7,235 nt of DNA from CALMJB01 sp963977945 (GCA_963977945.1 CAXBQO010000054.1:1-7235), one strand, 5' to 3'. Numbered from the stretch's first letter, positions 1 through 6,263 are shown. Notes: generated by a model not told the origin, from the sequence alone. Translations and numbers: made by a program.

Positions 1-530
1 ATGATTGGGGTCCGGCTAAGAAGTTGATTCCAACCCTGCAACGTTCAGATTTACCGGTGATATGTGTCGACGATGATTTAGTTTACGAACCAACATTGAC
101 TCTACATTTAATGATTCAAGCGCAATTGTTTCCAAACAATGTAATTGCATCACGCACCCATAAAATAACTAAAAATCGAGATGGACAATTTGCTGCATAC
201 AGTGATTGGCGCAAGCAATACTCTAAAACTAACGGCCCATCTCCTGACTTATTTGCAACAAGTGGTGCTGGTACTTTGTTTAAGCGAGATTTTTTCCACA
301 AAGATGTTTTTGATTTTAATTTATATAAAGAGTTAGCGTTTTATTGCGATGATCTTTGGTGGTACTTCCAAACTATTAGAAACGGTGTTGCTGTGCGCAG
401 GGTGCCAGGTGCTTGGCCATTAAATTTCATTCCCGGCACACAAGAACAGGGCTTATGGCGAACTGGCAATAAGGAACGCAACGAAGTAATACTGCAAAAC
501 CTTCTTAAAAAATACGGTAAACCTTTTTAA
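1..530 (+). CDS. Putative glycosyltransferase, 3' part (5' end outside window)
   Basis: The reading frame is open from position 3 to the TAA at 528-530, so the gene enters from the left edge and about 175 C-terminal residues are visible. The first visible residues are DWGPAKKLIPTL, followed by VICVDDDLVYEP. A D(W/Y)GP..KL.P stretch followed by a DDD acid cluster is the pattern I know from a group of putative nucleotide-sugar glycosyltransferases in which the acidic triplet would bind the metal and the sugar nucleotide. A second acidic site, FYCDDLWWYF, lies further on, and the protein ends in LLKKYGKPF. The TTG at 24 is not a credible start because the conserved DWGP motif lies before it. Donor and acceptor cannot be told. 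The neighbouring minus-strand gene is also a glycosyltransferase, which fits surface glycan synthesis. The last 78 nt overlap the end of that convergent gene. Confidence 0.72.
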   Translation, partial: DWGPAKKLIPTLQRSDLPVICVDDDLVYEPTLTLHLMIQAQLFPNNVIASRTHKITKNRDGQFAAYSDWRKQYSKTNGPSPDLFATSGAGTLFKRDFFHKDVFDFNLYKELAFYCDDLWWYFQTIRNGVAVRRVPGAWPLNFIPGTQEQGLWRTGNKERNEVILQNLLKKYGKPF

Positions 531-1718
531 TAATTTAGTTTTTATCAGCGACTTTAAGAATCTAAAAACCAGAGTAAGTGTGAAAAGTGTTTTCACAATC
601 AACTGGTTTTTAATTGAGGACTTAGTACTTGCCTTCTGATTATTAGCGATATTTAGTAAGAGTTCAGCGGCTGATTTCGCCCCATTTACCTCTGGAAGAT
701 TTTGACACTTCTTTGCTAAAGAATTTCTAACCTGTTCATCTTGAAGTTTTCTTACCTGAGATTCAATATCGTTTAAATTAGATTGATCTGCAAATAAAGC
801 AAAACCATTGTCTTGGCACCATTTTGCTCGTCTGACTTGATCATCGGTGCCACGAATATTTGGCACAAGAACTGTAGGAATTTTTGCAGCAAGTAATTCA
901 TGAACTCCGTTGTATCCGGCAGCTGATACCGCACCATCAAAAGCATTAAGCAAATTGGCTAACGGAAAGTATCGAATTATTTTTAAATTTAGACCGCTAG
1001 GGGCAAGTGACTTTCCACTTGAATCTTTTGGCTCTTTCGTAAGTACTACTTGGCAATCTTTCCAGCCAATTAATCCTTTGAGTGCTGCGGTCATTTTTTG
1101 ATTTACATCTGCTGCGCCAGTTCCGAGTTGAACCAGTACTGCTGGTTTAACGGGATCTAAACCTAAAGTTTTTCGAGCGTTTTCTTTTGATTGCGCGGTA
1201 TTTGAAACAAATAAAGAAACCGGCGCAATTTTAATTGCATCTTTTCGCTTTGCTGTTGGCCCGATATCTGATTCACTTGCAAAATCTGTTGGTTCGATAA
1301 TGGCATCCATCAAACTTGATTGCATTCCTAGAGCGAGCGTGTGAAGTTTTCTTTGCCAGAAGCCGCGTCTAATCCAGACTAATTTAAATTGATTATTTTT
1401 TAACTTGGCCGAAAGAATTCCCGGATACGGAACAACGCCATCAAATGTAACAACTTGAGCATTCGTTTCTTGTGCCAATTGCAGAATTTGATCTCTAAGA
1501 AATGATTCCCATGCGTATTTAGGAACATCGGCTTTATCTCTACCTGGAATATAAAAAGTTTTTATTCCGGTCGCAGCGTTGACCTCTGATATTCCATAAG
1601 CCATTGAGGCAATAACTACTTCTGCCCTGCCTTTCAGCGCTTGGCCAATTGCAACGGCGCGAGCTAAGTGACCCATACCAATTCCGTTGCTGGTTACCAG
1701 CAGAATGGTTGGTTGCAT
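453..1718 (-). CDS. GT-B fold glycosyltransferase (MurG/GT28- or GT1-like)
   Basis: A 421-residue protein likely to move a sugar from a nucleotide donor to a lipid or glycan acceptor at the cytoplasmic face of the membrane. The N-terminal Rossmann half opens with ILLVTSNGIGMGHLARA (residues about 4-20), whose glycine loop and GH are typical of MurG-like enzymes. The C-terminal half has the donor-binding stretch SAAGYNGVHELLAAKIPTVL (from residue 265) followed by VPNIRGTDDQ, matching the conserved GG.....E....P....P.....Q region. I place the start at the ATG at 1718: the fold begins directly after it, and a TAATGT hexamer lies 7 nt upstream, as in a leaderless transcript. The frame stays open to a GTG at 1799, but the 27 extra residues show nothing family-like. 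The last ~50 residues are a basic, hydrophobic tail outside the fold. It is encoded across a terminator-like hairpin and ends by overlapping the convergent gene for 78 nt, so this tail may be a late extension or the result of an indel. Donor and acceptor are unknown. Confidence 0.82.
   Translation of the reverse strand: MQPTILLVTSNGIGMGHLARAVAIGQALKGRAEVVIASMAYGISEVNAATGIKTFYIPGRDKADVPKYAWESFLRDQILQLAQETNAQVVTFDGVVPYPGILSAKLKNNQFKLVWIRRGFWQRKLHTLALGMQSSLMDAIIEPTDFASESDIGPTAKRKDAIKIAPVSLFVSNTAQSKENARKTLGLDPVKPAVLVQLGTGAADVNQKMTAALKGLIGWKDCQVVLTKEPKDSSGKSLAPSGLNLKIIRYFPLANLLNAFDGAVSAAGYNGVHELLAAKIPTVLVPNIRGTDDQVRRAKWCQDNGFALFADQSNLNDIESQVRKLQDEQVRNSLAKKCQNLPEVNGAKSAAELLLNIANNQKASTKSSIKNQLIVKTLFTLTLVFRFLKSLIKTKLLKRFTVFFKKVLQYYFVAFLIASSP
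563..612. terminator. Nested hairpin, likely bidirectional terminator
   Basis: The outer arms TAAAAACCAG (563-572) and CTGGTTTTTA (603-612) are perfectly complementary over 10 bp. Inside them TGTGAAAA (579-586) and TTTTCACA (590-597) pair over 8 bp around a 3-nt loop, with an internal bulge of 6 and 5 nt between the stems. Each outer arm carries an A-run on one side and a T-run on the other, so either strand gives a stem ending in a U-tract, the same design as the terminator at 2361-2393. It lies 32 nt after the stop of the plus-strand glycosyltransferase, a natural place for its terminator. It also lies inside the reading frame of the minus-strand gene, about 110 nt before that gene's stop. 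Confidence 0.5.
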
Positions 1719-1725
1719 ACGGGCC

Positions 1726-1731
1726 ACATTA
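1726..1731 (-). promoter_or_regulatory. Candidate -10 box for leaderless glycosyltransferase mRNA
   Basis: On the minus strand TAATGT (TANNNT type) ends 7 nt before the ATG at 1718, which would put the transcription start at or next to the start codon. No Shine-Dalgarno sequence precedes this ATG. Found by eye only; no clear -35 is seen. Confidence 0.35.
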
Positions 1732-1813
1732 CCGCTGGTGACGGGGAATTCTGTGATTTGTCTCAAAATTTTATGCCGATTGGAATATTTAGAAATCACC
1801 TTTAGTTATTTTG

Positions 1814-1842
1814 TTTAGAACCTGCCAAATGGGGGTTCTAAA
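1814..1842. promoter_or_regulatory. Perfect inverted repeat upstream of hsp20, candidate operator
   Basis: TTTAGAACC (1814-1822) and GGTTCTAAA (1834-1842) form a perfect 9-bp inverted repeat with an 11-nt spacer. It sits just before a possible -10 hexamer TATCTT (1848-1853) of the heat-shock gene, so it would cover the -35 region; a bound repressor there would block transcription. It does not match the CIRCE (GAGTGC arms) or HAIR (CTTGAGT arms) heat-shock operators. A second reading is an RNA hairpin in the leader, if transcription starts further upstream; it ends about 18 nt before the ribosome binding site. Confidence 0.5.
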
Positions 1843-1847
1843 AAACA

Positions 1848-1867
1848 TATCTTGCTTAATAAAGGAG
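1848..1867 (+). promoter_or_regulatory. Candidate -10 hexamer and ribosome binding site of hsp20
   Basis: TATCTT (1848-1853) fits a TANNNT -10 box and would give a leader of about 13 nt. AAAGGAG (1861-1867) is a strong Shine-Dalgarno site 5 nt before the ATG at 1873. It decides the start of hsp20 against the in-frame TTG at 1852. Most other genes here have no such site. The -10 assignment is by eye and less certain than the ribosome binding site. Confidence 0.6.
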
Positions 1868-1872
1868 AAAAT

Positions 1873-2352
1873 ATGTCAAACCAATTAGTGAAAAATGATC
1901 CATTCTCAATTGGAACATTTCCAACGCTTTCTAACTTCTTCCCTAATTTAGAGGCTTGGTCAGTTGGATTCGATCGCGAGTGGTCGATTCTAGAAAAAAT
2001 GCAAAATGCATTGATGGGCGGAACAACTTCTTATCCTCCATACAACATTAAAAAGACTGGCGAAGACCGCTATGAGATTGAAATGGCGGTTGCTGGTTTT
2101 AGCAAAAATGAATTGAAGATCGAATTGCACAACAATGAACTAACCATTGAAGGTGCAAAGTTGGATAAACAAGAACGCGATAACGCAGATTACGTTTATC
2201 GTGGAATTGCTGGTCGACAATTCCGCCAATGCTTTGCTTTGGCAGACCATGTCAAAGTCAAGGAATCTGAGTTAAGAGATGGAATCCTAAAGATCAATCT
2301 CGAACTAGAACTACCTGAGGAAAAGAAGCCTCGTAGTATCGAAATAAAGTAA
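1873..2352 (+). CDS. Small heat-shock protein, Hsp20 / alpha-crystallin family (IbpA type)
   Basis: A 159-residue ATP-independent holdase that binds unfolding proteins in the cytoplasm and keeps them refoldable by DnaK and ClpB. The N-terminal arm contains VGFDREW (about 31-37), the IbpA-type VGFDR motif. The alpha-crystallin domain starts near YPPYNIKKTGEDRYEIEMAV (54-73) and includes AGFSKNELKIEL, YRGIAGRQFRQCFAL and the closing DGILKINLELELP. The tail ends with the IEI form of the I-x-I anchor (156-158) that docks in a neighbouring subunit during oligomer assembly. The start ATG follows a strong ribosome binding site. The sequence resembles the class A (IbpA/HspA) small heat-shock proteins of proteobacteria more than the Hsp18/Acr type usual in actinobacteria. 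An inverted repeat upstream is a candidate operator and a strong terminator follows, so it is probably transcribed alone. Confidence 0.95.
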   Translation: MSNQLVKNDPFSIGTFPTLSNFFPNLEAWSVGFDREWSILEKMQNALMGGTTSYPPYNIKKTGEDRYEIEMAVAGFSKNELKIELHNNELTIEGAKLDKQERDNADYVYRGIAGRQFRQCFALADHVKVKESELRDGILKINLELELPEEKKPRSIEIK

Positions 2353-2360
2353 TTAAATAA

Positions 2361-2393
2361 AAAATGCCCGCCAGATTAACTGGCGGGCATTTT
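2361..2393. terminator. Strong bidirectional intrinsic terminator
   Basis: AAAATGCCCGCCAG (2361-2374) and CTGGCGGGCATTTT (2380-2393) pair perfectly over 14 bp around the loop ATTAA. The GC-rich core is flanked by an A-run and a T-run, so it works on both strands. It lies 8 nt after the hsp20 stop and 16 nt after the stop of the convergent membrane-protein gene, and should end both transcripts. Confidence 0.95.
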
Positions 2394-2396
2394 CTT

Positions 2397-2416
2397 AAAT
2401 TAAATCAAATTAAATC
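2397..2416. repeat. Tandem pair of a 10-bp AT-rich unit
   Basis: AAATTAAATC occurs twice head to tail (2397-2406 and 2407-2416), directly after the terminator. The second copy contains the stop codon (TAA on the minus strand, 2410-2412) of the membrane-protein gene. Probably a small slippage duplication with no clear function. Confidence 0.6.
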
Positions 2417-2742
2417 AAGGTGGCAATTAAAACATTTGTAAGTGTTAAGCCAAGCAAGGTGTAAAGGAAAGAAGCTTTTACTTCGGTTTTCTTCACATTC
2501 ATATAACCCAAAGCAATAATTACTACCAAAATTAATAACTTGATGATGACCGGTGCATAATTGAAATTATCTTCACCAGAATCGATTCCAGTAAGCGCTA
2601 CCCCACTGATGAACTGCAACCAGGCTGAATGCAATGTACCGGCAGATAGTTTTTTCGGATTTTTGCGTAATGAAATTACCAATGTAACGATGATGCCGAG
2701 AAGGCCAATCAAGTGCAGGGTATAGAAAATTGCTTTCAACAT
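2410..2742 (-). CDS. Small four-helix integral membrane protein, unknown function
   Basis: A 110-residue hydrophobic protein that I cannot assign to a named family. Four likely transmembrane helices are visible at about residues 3-24, 34-53, 63-82 and 89-109. The loop after helix 1 is basic (RKNPKK), as is the one after helix 3 (NVKKTEVK), while the loop after helix 2 is acidic (DSGEDNF). By the positive-inside rule this puts both termini outside or periplasmic. A histidine lies in helix 1 (TLHLIG) and another in helix 2 (TLHSAW). No signal peptidase site or catalytic motif is apparent. The start ATG has no ribosome binding site but has TAACCT 6 nt upstream, as expected for a leaderless mRNA. 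It is transcribed divergently from trhO across a 56-nt gap and shares a terminator with hsp20. It could be a transport accessory or a small conserved membrane protein; this is a guess. Confidence 0.78.
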   Translation of the reverse strand: MLKAIFYTLHLIGLLGIIVTLVISLRKNPKKLSAGTLHSAWLQFISGVALTGIDSGEDNFNYAPVIIKLLILVVIIALGYMNVKKTEVKASFLYTLLGLTLTNVLIATLI

Positions 2743-2748
2743 ATGGCT

Positions 2749-2754
2749 AGGTTA
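2749..2754 (-). promoter_or_regulatory. Candidate -10 box of the membrane-protein gene
   Basis: TAACCT on the minus strand ends 6 nt before the ATG at 2742, so transcription would begin at the start codon. It lies inside a small inverted repeat, GCTA-GGT-TAGC (2746-2756). Confidence 0.4.
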
Positions 2755-2786
2755 GCAACGATTTCTAAGTGTTTGATTCCAATAGG

Positions 2787-2792
2787 TAAAAT
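2787..2792 (+). promoter_or_regulatory. Candidate -10 box of trhO
   Basis: TAAAAT, close to the TATAAT consensus, ends 6 nt before the GTG at 2799, with no Shine-Dalgarno site between. This supports a leaderless mRNA beginning at the GTG and supports that codon as the start. Confidence 0.5.
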
Positions 2793-2798
2793 CTTTGC

Positions 2799-3707
2799 GT
2801 GGCTCAACCAAAAATCATCTTGTTTTATTGCTTCACGCCTATCTCTGATCCTGAGACTTTTAAATTGTGGCAAATTTCTTTGGGCGAACAATTCAATCTA
2901 AAAGGTCGAATCATAATTTCTGAGCATGGAATAAATGGCACTTTAGGTGGCGAGATGAATGATCTTAAAAAATATATTCGTAAATCGAAAGAGTTCAAAC
3001 CATTTAAGAAAATTGATTTCAAATGGTCTGAAGGAACTGGCAATGATTTTCCAAGATTGAGTGTAAAGATTCGCCCCGAACTTGTTGCGTTTGGATTAGC
3101 AACAGAGTTAAAAGTAGATAAGCACGGAGTTGTCGGTGGTGGCGAGCATCTTGAGCCTGAGCAAGTAAATAAATTAGTGACAAAGCGGGGCGATGATGTG
3201 GTGTTTTTTGATGGCCGTAATGCTTATGAAGCGAAAATTGGAAAGTTTAAAAATGCGGTGGTGCCAAATGTTGAAACCACAAAAGATTTTATTTCGGAAT
3301 TAGATAGCGGCAAATACGATTATTTGAAAGAAAAAGCGATTGTCACTTATTGCACCGGTGGAATTCGTTGCGAGATTTTGTCGGCAGCTATGAAACAGCG
3401 TGGATTTAAAGAGGTGTATCAAATTAATGGTGGCATCGTTCGATACGGCGAGGCGTATCCTGAAAATGGTTATTGGGAAGGATCGCTCTACACCTTTGAT
3501 GGCCGAATGAGTATGGATTTTTCACCAAATACTAAAGTTATTGGCGAGTGTGAAAAATGTGGCGATAAAACTAAACAGTTTTATAACTGCGCGGTTGAAA
3601 CTTGCCACAGTTTGATTTTGCTTTGTGAAAAATGTTTTAAGAATTCAAATAATTTGTCATGCACTCACACAAAATCTCGTTACCATGACGCCGAATTAAT
3701 CGGCTAG
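2799..3707 (+). CDS. trhO: tRNA uridine(34) hydroxylase, rhodanese-related (TrhO/YceA family)
   Basis: A 302-residue enzyme of the UPF0176/TrhO family. In Escherichia coli and Bacillus the family makes 5-hydroxyuridine at position 34 of tRNA anticodons, using molecular oxygen. The N-terminal domain has the family signature FYCFTPISDPE (9-19) and GRIIISEHGINGTLGGE (36-52). The central rhodanese-like domain carries the active-site loop CTGGIRCE (185-192), with Cys185 as the catalytic candidate. The C-terminal part is cysteine-rich (C251, C254, C264, C269, C276, C279, C288) and ends in SRYHDAE, probably a zinc-binding module that contacts tRNA. The length is usual for the longer family members. 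The GTG start is chosen because the family N-terminus begins there and a -10-like TAAAAT sits 6 nt upstream. The stop TAG overlaps the argG stop on the other strand (CTAG, 3704-3707). Confidence 0.93.
   Translation: MAQPKIILFYCFTPISDPETFKLWQISLGEQFNLKGRIIISEHGINGTLGGEMNDLKKYIRKSKEFKPFKKIDFKWSEGTGNDFPRLSVKIRPELVAFGLATELKVDKHGVVGGGEHLEPEQVNKLVTKRGDDVVFFDGRNAYEAKIGKFKNAVVPNVETTKDFISELDSGKYDYLKEKAIVTYCTGGIRCEILSAAMKQRGFKEVYQINGGIVRYGEAYPENGYWEGSLYTFDGRMSMDFSPNTKVIGECEKCGDKTKQFYNCAVETCHSLILLCEKCFKNSNNLSCTHTKSRYHDAELIG
3690..3704 (+). terminator. Short hairpin at the trhO/argG junction, possible weak terminator
   Basis: GCCGA (3690-3694) and TCGGC (3700-3704) pair around the loop ATTAA, the same loop as the strong terminator at 2375-2379. 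On the plus strand TAGTTTTC follows, giving a short U-tract. The stem lies within the last codons of trhO. It is short and could be chance. Confidence 0.3.
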
Positions 3708-5044
3708 TTTTCGATCTCGCCAATCAGTTTTACATCTTTACTAATTTGTCCCTGTTTTTGGTAAGCATCTAATTTTGCTTTGGTATCGCTGATATCAAGG
3801 TTTCGCATTGTTAATTGTCCGATGCGATCTGCCGGGCCAAATTCGCCAGCGGTTTTTTCCATTGATAACCGTTCTGGTTTATAACTGAAATTCTCACCAG
3901 TGGTATCAAGAATTGAATAATCATCACCGCGACGAAGTCTGATTGTGACGGTTCCAGAAATTGTTGAAGCCACCCAACGTTGTAAAGATTCACGCAACAT
4001 TAAAGATTGCGGATCAAGCCAACGTCCTTCGTAAAGCAGCCGACCTAATTTTCTGCCTTCTAGATAATAATTATTCAAAGTATCTTCATTGTGAATCGCG
4101 CTGAGTAATCTTTCATAAGCTATGAAAAGCAAAGCTAAGCCGGGTGCTTCATAGATTCCCCGACTTTTTGCTTCAATGATTCGATTTTCAATTTGATCAG
4201 ACATTCCAAGACCATGTCGACCGCCGATTTCGTTGGCTTGTTTAATTAAATCAACTAAATCGCTGGTTTTTTTATTATTAATTGCAACTGGCCGACCATT
4301 TTTAAATTCAACTTTTACATCTTCCGAATCAATTTTTACCGATGAATCCCAGAATTTCACACCCATAATCGGGTTCACAATCTCGATTGATGTCGAAAGT
4401 TCCTCTAGTTTTTTCGCTTCGTGCGTTGCGCCCAAGATATTTGCATCGGTGGAATAAGCCTTTTCGGCGCTATCGCGATACGGCAAATTATTTTCTTTCA
4501 ACCAATTAGACATTTCGGTTCGACCACCAAATTGAGCAACAAACTCAGCATCTAACCAAGGCTTGTAAATTTTTAAGTTTGGATTAGCTAGAAGTCCGTA
4601 ACGATAAAACCGTTCAATGTCATTGCCCTTATAAGTGCTGCCATCGCCCCAAATTTGTACGCCATCTTTTTGCATTTGGCGCACAAGTAATGTGCCAGTT
4701 ACGGCTCGGCCAATTGGTGTGGTGTTGAAATAAGTTTTGCCGGCGGTGCGAATATGAAATGCTCCGCAAACTAGCGCGGCGATTCCTTCTTCAACAATTA
4801 ATTGTTTGCAATCAACCAATCTTGAAACTTCAGCGCCATATTCAGTTGCACGTTTTGGAATTTGATCGACATTTGGTTCATCGTATTGACCAAGATCTGC
4901 GGTGTAGGCGTAAGGCTTTGCGCCATTTTTTTTCATCCAAGCAACTGCAACAGATGTATCTAGCCCGCCAGAAAAAGCGATGCCAACTTTTTCTCCACGC
5001 GGCAAAGAATTTAATACTTTAGACACACTAGACGCCTTTGACAT
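3704..5044 (-). CDS. argG: Argininosuccinate synthase
   Basis: A 446-residue cytoplasmic enzyme that joins citrulline and aspartate using ATP to give argininosuccinate, the penultimate step of arginine synthesis. The N-terminal ATP-pyrophosphatase domain has the P-loop SGGLDTS (25-31) and TADLGQYDEPN (48-58). The synthase part contains GDGSTYKGNDIERFYRYG (133-150) and GGRHGLGMSDQIENRIIEAK. Length and motifs match the long E. coli-type ArgG (447 residues) and not the ~400-residue type common in many bacteria, including many actinobacteria. The ATG at 5044 follows a TAGGCT hexamer by 6 nt with no ribosome binding site, so a leaderless transcript is likely. The gene lies 37 nt after the dioxygenase gene on the same strand, so it may also be read from upstream. 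No other arg gene is in the window. No ArgR box was recognised, but a palindrome touches the -10 box. Confidence 0.97.
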   Translation of the reverse strand: MSKASSVSKVLNSLPRGEKVGIAFSGGLDTSVAVAWMKKNGAKPYAYTADLGQYDEPNVDQIPKRATEYGAEVSRLVDCKQLIVEEGIAALVCGAFHIRTAGKTYFNTTPIGRAVTGTLLVRQMQKDGVQIWGDGSTYKGNDIERFYRYGLLANPNLKIYKPWLDAEFVAQFGGRTEMSNWLKENNLPYRDSAEKAYSTDANILGATHEAKKLEELSTSIEIVNPIMGVKFWDSSVKIDSEDVKVEFKNGRPVAINNKKTSDLVDLIKQANEIGGRHGLGMSDQIENRIIEAKSRGIYEAPGLALLFIAYERLLSAIHNEDTLNNYYLEGRKLGRLLYEGRWLDPQSLMLRESLQRWVASTISGTVTIRLRRGDDYSILDTTGENFSYKPERLSMEKTAGEFGPADRIGQLTMRNLDISDTKAKLDAYQKQGQISKDVKLIGEIEN

Positions 5045-5050
5045 TACGCA

Positions 5051-5064
5051 AGCCTAACCGGTTA
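5051..5064 (-). promoter_or_regulatory. argG promoter region with palindrome
   Basis: On the minus strand TAGGCT (5056-5051) ends 6 nt before the argG ATG and fits a TANNNT -10 box for a leaderless mRNA. The perfect 10-bp palindrome TAACCGGTTA (5055-5064) overlaps its first two bases and could be a small operator. It is short enough to occur by chance. Confidence 0.4.
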
Positions 5065-5081
5065 CAAATTGTGATGTGATG

Positions 5082-6248
5082 CTATTTCTTAACGGTTTGC
5101 GCCTTTGTTTCATCGCGGTGTTTGCGCAAATAGATCATGAATGGTGTGCCACCGGTTCCTACTGCCGATGGATTACCCGGAGTCTTTTGCGATTGCGCGT
5201 GAATATAACTGCCAGCATATTCCAGATGAAGTGCGCGGAAGTTTGCCACAATTTCAACACAGTCATTAAATATTTGAGTTAAAGATTTGCGATTTGCAGT
5301 ATTTACAAAATTTCTAACAGATGGGCCAGCTTCGGCGGCTTCAATAAATTTCACATGCTCAGGTGGCATGTAATGTCGCATCTCCATTAAGTAATCGCGA
5401 AGTTCATCGCGCTCATGTTCGATGCCAAGTACTGCATCCATCGCCGGAATAATTGCACTTTGCGCGCCAGTTTCACCGCGAAACTTTTGACCAACACCTT
5501 TGTACTCATCAACACCTTCATAAACCACGCCATTTGGAAGTGAAGGATTATTTCGCCAACCAAAAATATATGGCCGAACGCGATGGAAATAAATATAAGG
5601 ATCACATCTTTCTGGCATGCGATCTAATGTTGCATACATTGCTTGTAAAGATTCGCGCAGTTTGATCATTGCTTTCTCTAATTGATCAGCATCATTTGCT
5701 GCAACTGCAATTTGCGCTTCTTCAATTGCTTTTAATCCTTTACCGGCTTTCTTTTCAATATCAATATGAATCAAGATGAACCACTCTTCATCTTGGCCAC
5801 CAAGAAAACATTGCAACAATCCGATGTTGCCGCATTCAATTGGGCCATTCTTTTCAAATCTGCGCCAGTTATCGCTGGCATAACTTTGATAACTCAAAAT
5901 TGGTGGCCGACCAACTTTTTTACCAACTTGATACCAAGGAAGTGCTAATTTTGCTGGCAATGTGTGAGCGGCTTCGTTACTGCTCCATTGATAAGCCTGA
6001 CCGATATAACTCAGTACCAACATTGCGCGACGAATTTCAGCTTCACCATTTAATTTATCAACTTTAAAATCTGGCAAACTTTTTACGCGATTTCTAAAAT
6101 CTGAACCCATTAATAATTTTGGAAGGTCTTTACCCATTTGATCCCAGGCTTCATTTCCGGGTGAAAGTGATTGCGCCGGATCTTGAGTTGGTAAATATCC
6201 AAACTCTTCGGTAATTCCGTAATCACTAATCTTGACTGGTTTGCTCAA
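5082..6248 (-). CDS. Indoleamine 2,3-dioxygenase-like haem protein
   Basis: A 388-residue member of the IDO family, haem enzymes that insert O2 into the indole ring of tryptophan to give N-formylkynurenine; bacterial relatives may act on other indoles. Visible family blocks are LPWYQVGKKVGRPPILSYQS (about 103-122), YFHRVRPYIFGWRNNP (about 220-236; Arg225 aligns with human IDO1 Arg231, which contacts the substrate), VVYEG, AQSAIIPAMDAVLGIE, MPPEHVKF (294-301), PSVRNFV (309-315), FRALHLEYAGSYI with His341 as proximal haem ligand, and GTGGTPFMIYLRKHR (from 364). The frame is open to 6581, but the first 111 codons of that longer frame are mostly antisense to the divergent dehydratase gene. I chose the TTG at 6248 because AAGGA lies 8 nt upstream and the family-like sequence begins soon after it. 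No other kynurenine-pathway gene is present; argG follows 37 nt downstream. Exact substrate uncertain. Confidence 0.9.
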   Translation of the reverse strand: MSKPVKISDYGITEEFGYLPTQDPAQSLSPGNEAWDQMGKDLPKLLMGSDFRNRVKSLPDFKVDKLNGEAEIRRAMLVLSYIGQAYQWSSNEAAHTLPAKLALPWYQVGKKVGRPPILSYQSYASDNWRRFEKNGPIECGNIGLLQCFLGGQDEEWFILIHIDIEKKAGKGLKAIEEAQIAVAANDADQLEKAMIKLRESLQAMYATLDRMPERCDPYIYFHRVRPYIFGWRNNPSLPNGVVYEGVDEYKGVGQKFRGETGAQSAIIPAMDAVLGIEHERDELRDYLMEMRHYMPPEHVKFIEAAEAGPSVRNFVNTANRKSLTQIFNDCVEIVANFRALHLEYAGSYIHAQSQKTPGNPSAVGTGGTPFMIYLRKHRDETKAQTVKK

Positions 6249-6254
6249 TTTAGA

Positions 6255-6263
6255 TTTCCTTCC
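6255..6263 (-). promoter_or_regulatory. Ribosome binding site that sets the TTG start of the IDO-like gene
   Basis: GGAAGGAAA on the minus strand contains AAGGA 8 nt before the TTG at 6248. It is the only ribosome binding site seen near this gene's 5' end and decides the start codon. Confidence 0.6.

Noticed and set aside
24..530. Left-edge glycosyltransferase read as a complete 168-residue gene starting at TTG 24
   Set aside because: The frame is open to the window edge and the conserved DWGP motif lies before the TTG, so the gene is truncated by the window.
910..1101. Plus-strand open frame opposite the donor-binding region of the glycosyltransferase
   Set aside because: It is the complement of conserved codons and has no promoter or ribosome binding site.
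1719..1799. N-terminal extension of the minus-strand glycosyltransferase to a GTG at 1799
   Set aside because: The GT-B fold begins right after the ATG at 1718 and the extra 27 residues show no family-like pattern; an AAAG before the GTG is a weak signal.
4759..5022. Plus-strand open frame opposite argG
   Set aside because: It is antisense to the conserved argG ATP-binding region, has no family motif, and is a shadow of that gene.
5387..5665. Short open frames on both strands within the IDO-like gene
   Set aside because: They overlap the conserved IDO blocks in other frames and have no start signals.
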